Part shown: positions 60,401-64,000 of the stretch, piece by piece | Layout: every line of letters begins with the position of its first letter | Numbering within the stretch: position 1 is the first letter of the stretch | DNA from: Opisthorchis felineus | Taxonomy: Eukaryota; Platyhelminthes; Trematoda; Opisthorchiida; Opisthorchiidae | Assembly (NCBI GenBank): GCA_004794785.1 | Contig: SJOL01006490.1 | Span: forward strand, 124,001-188,000 | DNA: 64,000 nt | Direction of reading: 5' to 3' | Notes under the pieces: generated by a model | What the model was told of the DNA's origin: nothing | What the model saw: the letters and a program-made list of their open reading frames with translations, nothing else | The model's database searches: none | Made by a program: the position numbers and the translations under genes

Positions 60401-63118
60401 TGTGAAAGTGTCTAAGACAGAAATCCAAACTTGTGAAAACAAGACTCATTGGAAGATGCCTGTCAGGCCGTTTGACAAATGGACCAACATTAGCCTGTCA
60501 TCAGTTCCAACAACTAACTATCCCGTAACCTGTAGCCGGTGACAATTAGGCCGGATAACCGAATAAGTTGATGATGACCAATGACAAAGAACGGGAGAGG
60601 GAGATAACATCACAGATGTAACAACCTGCAAACCTGCATTAAATCAGAACTTTTATCTGTAGGTCGGAACATTTTGGATAGAAGCACCCATTAGCTCGTG
60701 AAGGATGATTGTCCGCCAATGATTAGGCAGCGAATGATGGAAATAACCGGAGTTAGAGCATGTCACCGTTTTGTACGGTTATTAGTTTCACTAGGTTACA
60801 CGGCGTATCAATTTTCATGAGGCATTCGAAGCCAAAAACAGCCACACTCGTTCATTGTTGGTTTGTATGATCCATAAGCAAATCAATCTCCTACGGCATC
60901 AGTAACGCGTGCCCATCGCTAAAGCACAAAATCCAACCCCACACAACCCATACATCGGTAAAAGACGTCAGAGAAATGTTGATAGCCTGTGAAACACGAT
61001 GACAGATACATGTTAATCAATTTACAGTGGTGGGGTGGGCAGATAAGTTAACGTTTTACTGCTCACTAAGTTCTTGCGAAATCCCGGACTGTAATAATGG
61101 CCAGCGTTTTGAACGACGCAGTGCCTCTGCTAAGAAGAGCACTAAAGCGTGGTACTCTTTGAACCTTTCGTTCTTGGAAGGTACGACGGTGAGACATATT
61201 TTGTAGAAGTTCTCGGTACAATAACGATATGACAGAAGAACTACTGAGATTTTATTGTCATTTTCAGGGACAAAATCGGATATTATCACCGTCTAGAACT
61301 AGCAACAGAATAACAATCAATTATCCGTGGTATTAATACAAGTGGTTGTTAGTTTAACGATGTTTACATTTGGCCGCTGTTAAACAAGATAAAGCATCTG
61401 AGGATACAAAAAAATTAAAGATGAATGGAGCGTCTGACGTGAGGTCCAGCTCGCTAGGTTATAAATTCTACGATAGCTTGTTGTTTTATCCCACTTCTGC
61501 AGAATGATCCAAGATTTCTTACTAACTTCCTTTGTCTTTGAGTATAGAAGAGTCTGAGAATTAACTCTGGACTACACTGCAACCCTCCAATAAATCCACT
61601 AATGGTTTCAAACTTTCCTGAAACCATGCACTGAAGCCTGTTTATAAGCTGAAGTGCACATTTTGGACGCGAACGCAAGGCTTCCATCATCTGCATTATC
61701 GTTCGGTGTGGTTGTTCTTACAGTATGTCGTGAGACTGGACAAAGCTTTAATTTACTGGGCTGTTGTGTAGTACTGACGGGGCGGTGACTCAAGGGTGTT
61801 TGAAAGTCCTTGTACTTTCAACAGGGTCTATTTTAGGTTTACGACCATGAAATACCAATGTAATTGCAACGCATTAACCACCAAAGTTATCTTCGTCATA
61901 TTTTCTTGACGTACCACTCATAATATTCCTGGAAACACTTCGATTAATATACTGTCAAGAAAACATTCTGCGGTATGTCGAATATCGTACCAACCGAAAG
62001 ATTAGACCACCTTGTGCAGCAAATACAGGTAAACACTATCACAAACGGGGATTCAGCTAGAATTCACTTGAGGCTAGTGTTCAAATGCGTATATTTCCTG
62101 TGTCCTAGCCATACGCTGATGGACGTCTGTGTATGTATGAGTGAGTTACGATGTCATTTCGGTGGTTTACAAGATTCCCATCACCAATCGCTAGAATAAT
62201 TTAAAGTGCCCTGTGTATAGGTTTATTAGCATTGATGGCCGCGATAGCATACAAATCAACAGGTTCTGAATAGATACTAGTTACTGTTATCTTAGCTGAG
62301 AACCCAAGATGGGATTATGTGGCACAAGTTTGCTTACGCACAAAAAAAAACATTTCACTGTGAGTGCGCAGGCCACCCTCTTTACGAAGATACTGCTTTG
62401 GGAAGCAGCCCATCTATCGTAATGCAAATAAATTTAAGACAGAGCCATTCTGCGCTCTTATTAATAAAGGTACCGTAATTAGGGGCAGCGCTGTACAACA
62501 GTGCCCGTGTGCGAAGCCAACATAAAAATCTTTCTGGCTAGTGGAAATGCCAAATTATTGGTATTCGAAAGACTGAATCAGGACTTATGATGCATGGAAC
62601 AACAAAATGATGCTACAGCATTCAACAACCTCTGCTGCTAAAGTCGCGTGTCAGATGGAGATGTAATTCTGACTTTTCGAAGTCTAGGTAAGCTGTAAGT
62701 ACCAGGGTGCTGTGCGGGTTCTCAACAGAGTTGAGATAAGGACCGTATTTGATTCAGTTTAACGCGTAAACTGAACGACAAAAAAGCAAATACTCAATGA
62801 ACTGAGGGTTACAGACTGTTGCATTTCATCTACTTGACTGGTCGTTCAATTAGAGGGCGCTGGATGATCTGGATGAGGGACTGTGTCAGAATAAAGAAAA
62901 TATTACTCGGTGTCACCATGGCCAGATGGTGTTAAATAAATGTGGTACATAAATTCTGGACTGAGTCAGGCCCAGTTTTTCCCAGTCCCACAGTTTCACT
63001 AGAATAAACATTCTATCAAAATCAAGCGAAGCCAAAGAAACTCGGAAAAGTGATGCCTCTTAAAATGGGTGTTCGCTTTGCTAACACTGAGTTTTATCGA
63101 TCCATTCGCATTCACTAG
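57479..63118. other. Intergenic sequence with one repeat copy
   Basis: Apart from the dispersed-repeat copy at 61954, nothing is firm. A plus-strand frame at 59466-59801 contains an acceptor-like TTTCATCTATTTCCAG and an open stretch to a GTTAGT donor, but the next acceptor gives a frame that soon stops. At 58705-58790 a short word (ATAGCTGCCCC) occurs twice. The minus-strand frames at 61056-61289 and 61454-61793 match nothing known to me. Confidence 0.45.
61954..62090 (+). repeat. Dispersed repeat family X, copy D
   Basis: It begins GTCAAGAAAACATTCTGCGG, continues TGTCGAATATCGTACCAACC, then AGATTAGACCACCTTGTGCA, AACACTATCAC and GGATTCAGCTAGAATTCAC. The start matches copy A and the end matches copy B, showing that both ends belong to one element. 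Confidence 0.6.
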
Positions 63119-63924
63119 GAACACAAATGACCAACACCCCGTAAATGCATGTGATGGAATATGGAACAGCATGACGAAAATCCAAAGCCCAAAAATGTAC
63201 GGAAGCTTTCAGGTTGCTATTATCTTCGAAAGTCAACGCGCAAGCAATTTTACCGTGTGGCTGCTTTGGTTTTCCCACATCAGAACTTTTTTCCACTTTC
63301 GTGCAAGTTTTCTAGGTTAACTCTTACCCTTCATGAACAATTTGTAAACTGTCGATCTACCAACGTTGAAACCCGATTAATGAAGGGTATCCGTAAAAAT
63401 GATAATCCGACAAGTTCCGCGCGTGCTATCACACAAAGTAGACTTTTTACTTCTAGTTTTTATCTTGAATTACCAGGACGTCTCAGCACAAGGGTGATAC
63501 TGTTTTCCAGAAAGAACTACTACTCAAATTTCCAAACTGTCTGCCATAGTTCACCAGTTTTCTTGTTTTTAAATACCAATAGTTATTTTGCTTCAGCGTG
63601 TGACCCGTATAGGTAATGATCGAGTATGCACTGCTTCCATTCGGAAAATATCACTTTTAGTTCACTATACACAATTTGGAACGCGTTCACTTCAGCTGGT
63701 CCTCAAACAGAATCTCTTTTCGATCCACATGAAGGGCTTTTTGTGCCATTTACTGAGTCGCTTTTTACTTCAACATACCAAACACTTTCGTATATGATAA
63801 CGTATCTTTTATCAACGTTGTGGTTGGCGTTATTTCCGTTAAGTTCCCTCACGGTAAACGTGCTGGTGAATGTTCGACAAGAGCAGTACGCATTTGATGT
63901 ATTGACCCATGCTTCTCTGACAGG
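63119..63924 (+). CDS. Candidate three-exon hydrophobic membrane-type protein, partial (unconfirmed)
   Basis: Three open segments join in phase: 63119-63315 (acceptor CATTCACTAG, donor AG-GTTAAC), 63477-63612 (acceptor AATTACCAG, donor AG-GTAATG) and 63661-63924 (acceptor CACTTTTAG, donor GG-GTTAGT). The codons split across junctions become Gly and Ser, and the frame stays open for about 198 residues. The introns would be 161 and 48 bp; very short introns are known in flukes. The peptide is hydrophobic and aromatic-rich, with likely membrane segments around SNFTVWLLWF and TYLLSTLWLALFPLSSLTV. I recognise no family. The first donor is weak, and a possible upstream exon was not settled. Without transcript support, chance assembly remains possible. 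Confidence 0.3.
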
Positions 63925-64000
63925 GTTAGTTTCTTTTGGACCTCTTTTTATTCTTCGCTGAAGTTCTCTTGAATTAGAAACACACGTGCTTGTTGGGAAT

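Overview
This 64 kb window looks like animal nuclear DNA, most probably from a parasitic flatworm (digenean fluke). Only one gene is clear: a two-exon protocadherin on the minus strand with canonical splice sites and a phase-0 intron of about 3.2 kb. Everything else is long, stop-ridden, moderately AT-rich sequence carrying worn transposon pieces. The fluke assignment is inference. It rests on tRNA-headed SINEs whose translations resemble junk proteins familiar from fluke databases, a Penelope-like (GIY-YIG) remnant, a LINE reverse-transcriptase remnant and candidate very short introns. No operon, bacterial promoter, CRISPR array or functional rRNA or tRNA gene was seen.

Layout. 1-10841: no convincing gene; one copy of a dispersed repeat (about 1468-1545), two small tandem repeats (4111-4153, 6955-6984) and a candidate alternative tail exon (10314-10457, minus). 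10842-17839: the protocadherin gene, read right to left. Exon A (16392-17762 coding) carries the signal peptide, EC1-EC3 and half of EC4. Exon B (10842-13187) carries the rest of EC4, EC5-EC7, the single membrane span and the cytoplasmic tail. The spliced protein is 1238 residues. A strong splice acceptor 77 nt before the start codon implies a further upstream leader exon or spliced-leader addition. 17842-34990: no recognisable gene.

34990-49300 holds four tRNA-headed SINE copies (35.0, 39.2, 41.8 and 49.1 kb); two share a body and the others have different bodies. 49562-49870 is a decayed LINE reverse transcriptase. 56929-57478 is the decayed 3' end of a Penelope-like element with its GIY-YIG endonuclease. 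Four copies of a second, unnamed dispersed repeat lie at about 1.5, 50.3, 55.8 and 62.0 kb. A GATA microsatellite lies at 52.2 kb.

Two places on the plus strand may hold exons of otherwise invisible genes. One is a chain of three phase-compatible exons at the right edge (63119-63924), encoding a hydrophobic, membrane-type protein. The other is a single 241-nt exon at 53064-53304 with a weak resemblance to the C-terminal half of an SH2 domain. Both are candidates, not established genes. The genes do not form a visible pathway; the coherent story is one adhesion receptor gene in a repeat-rich, gene-poor setting.
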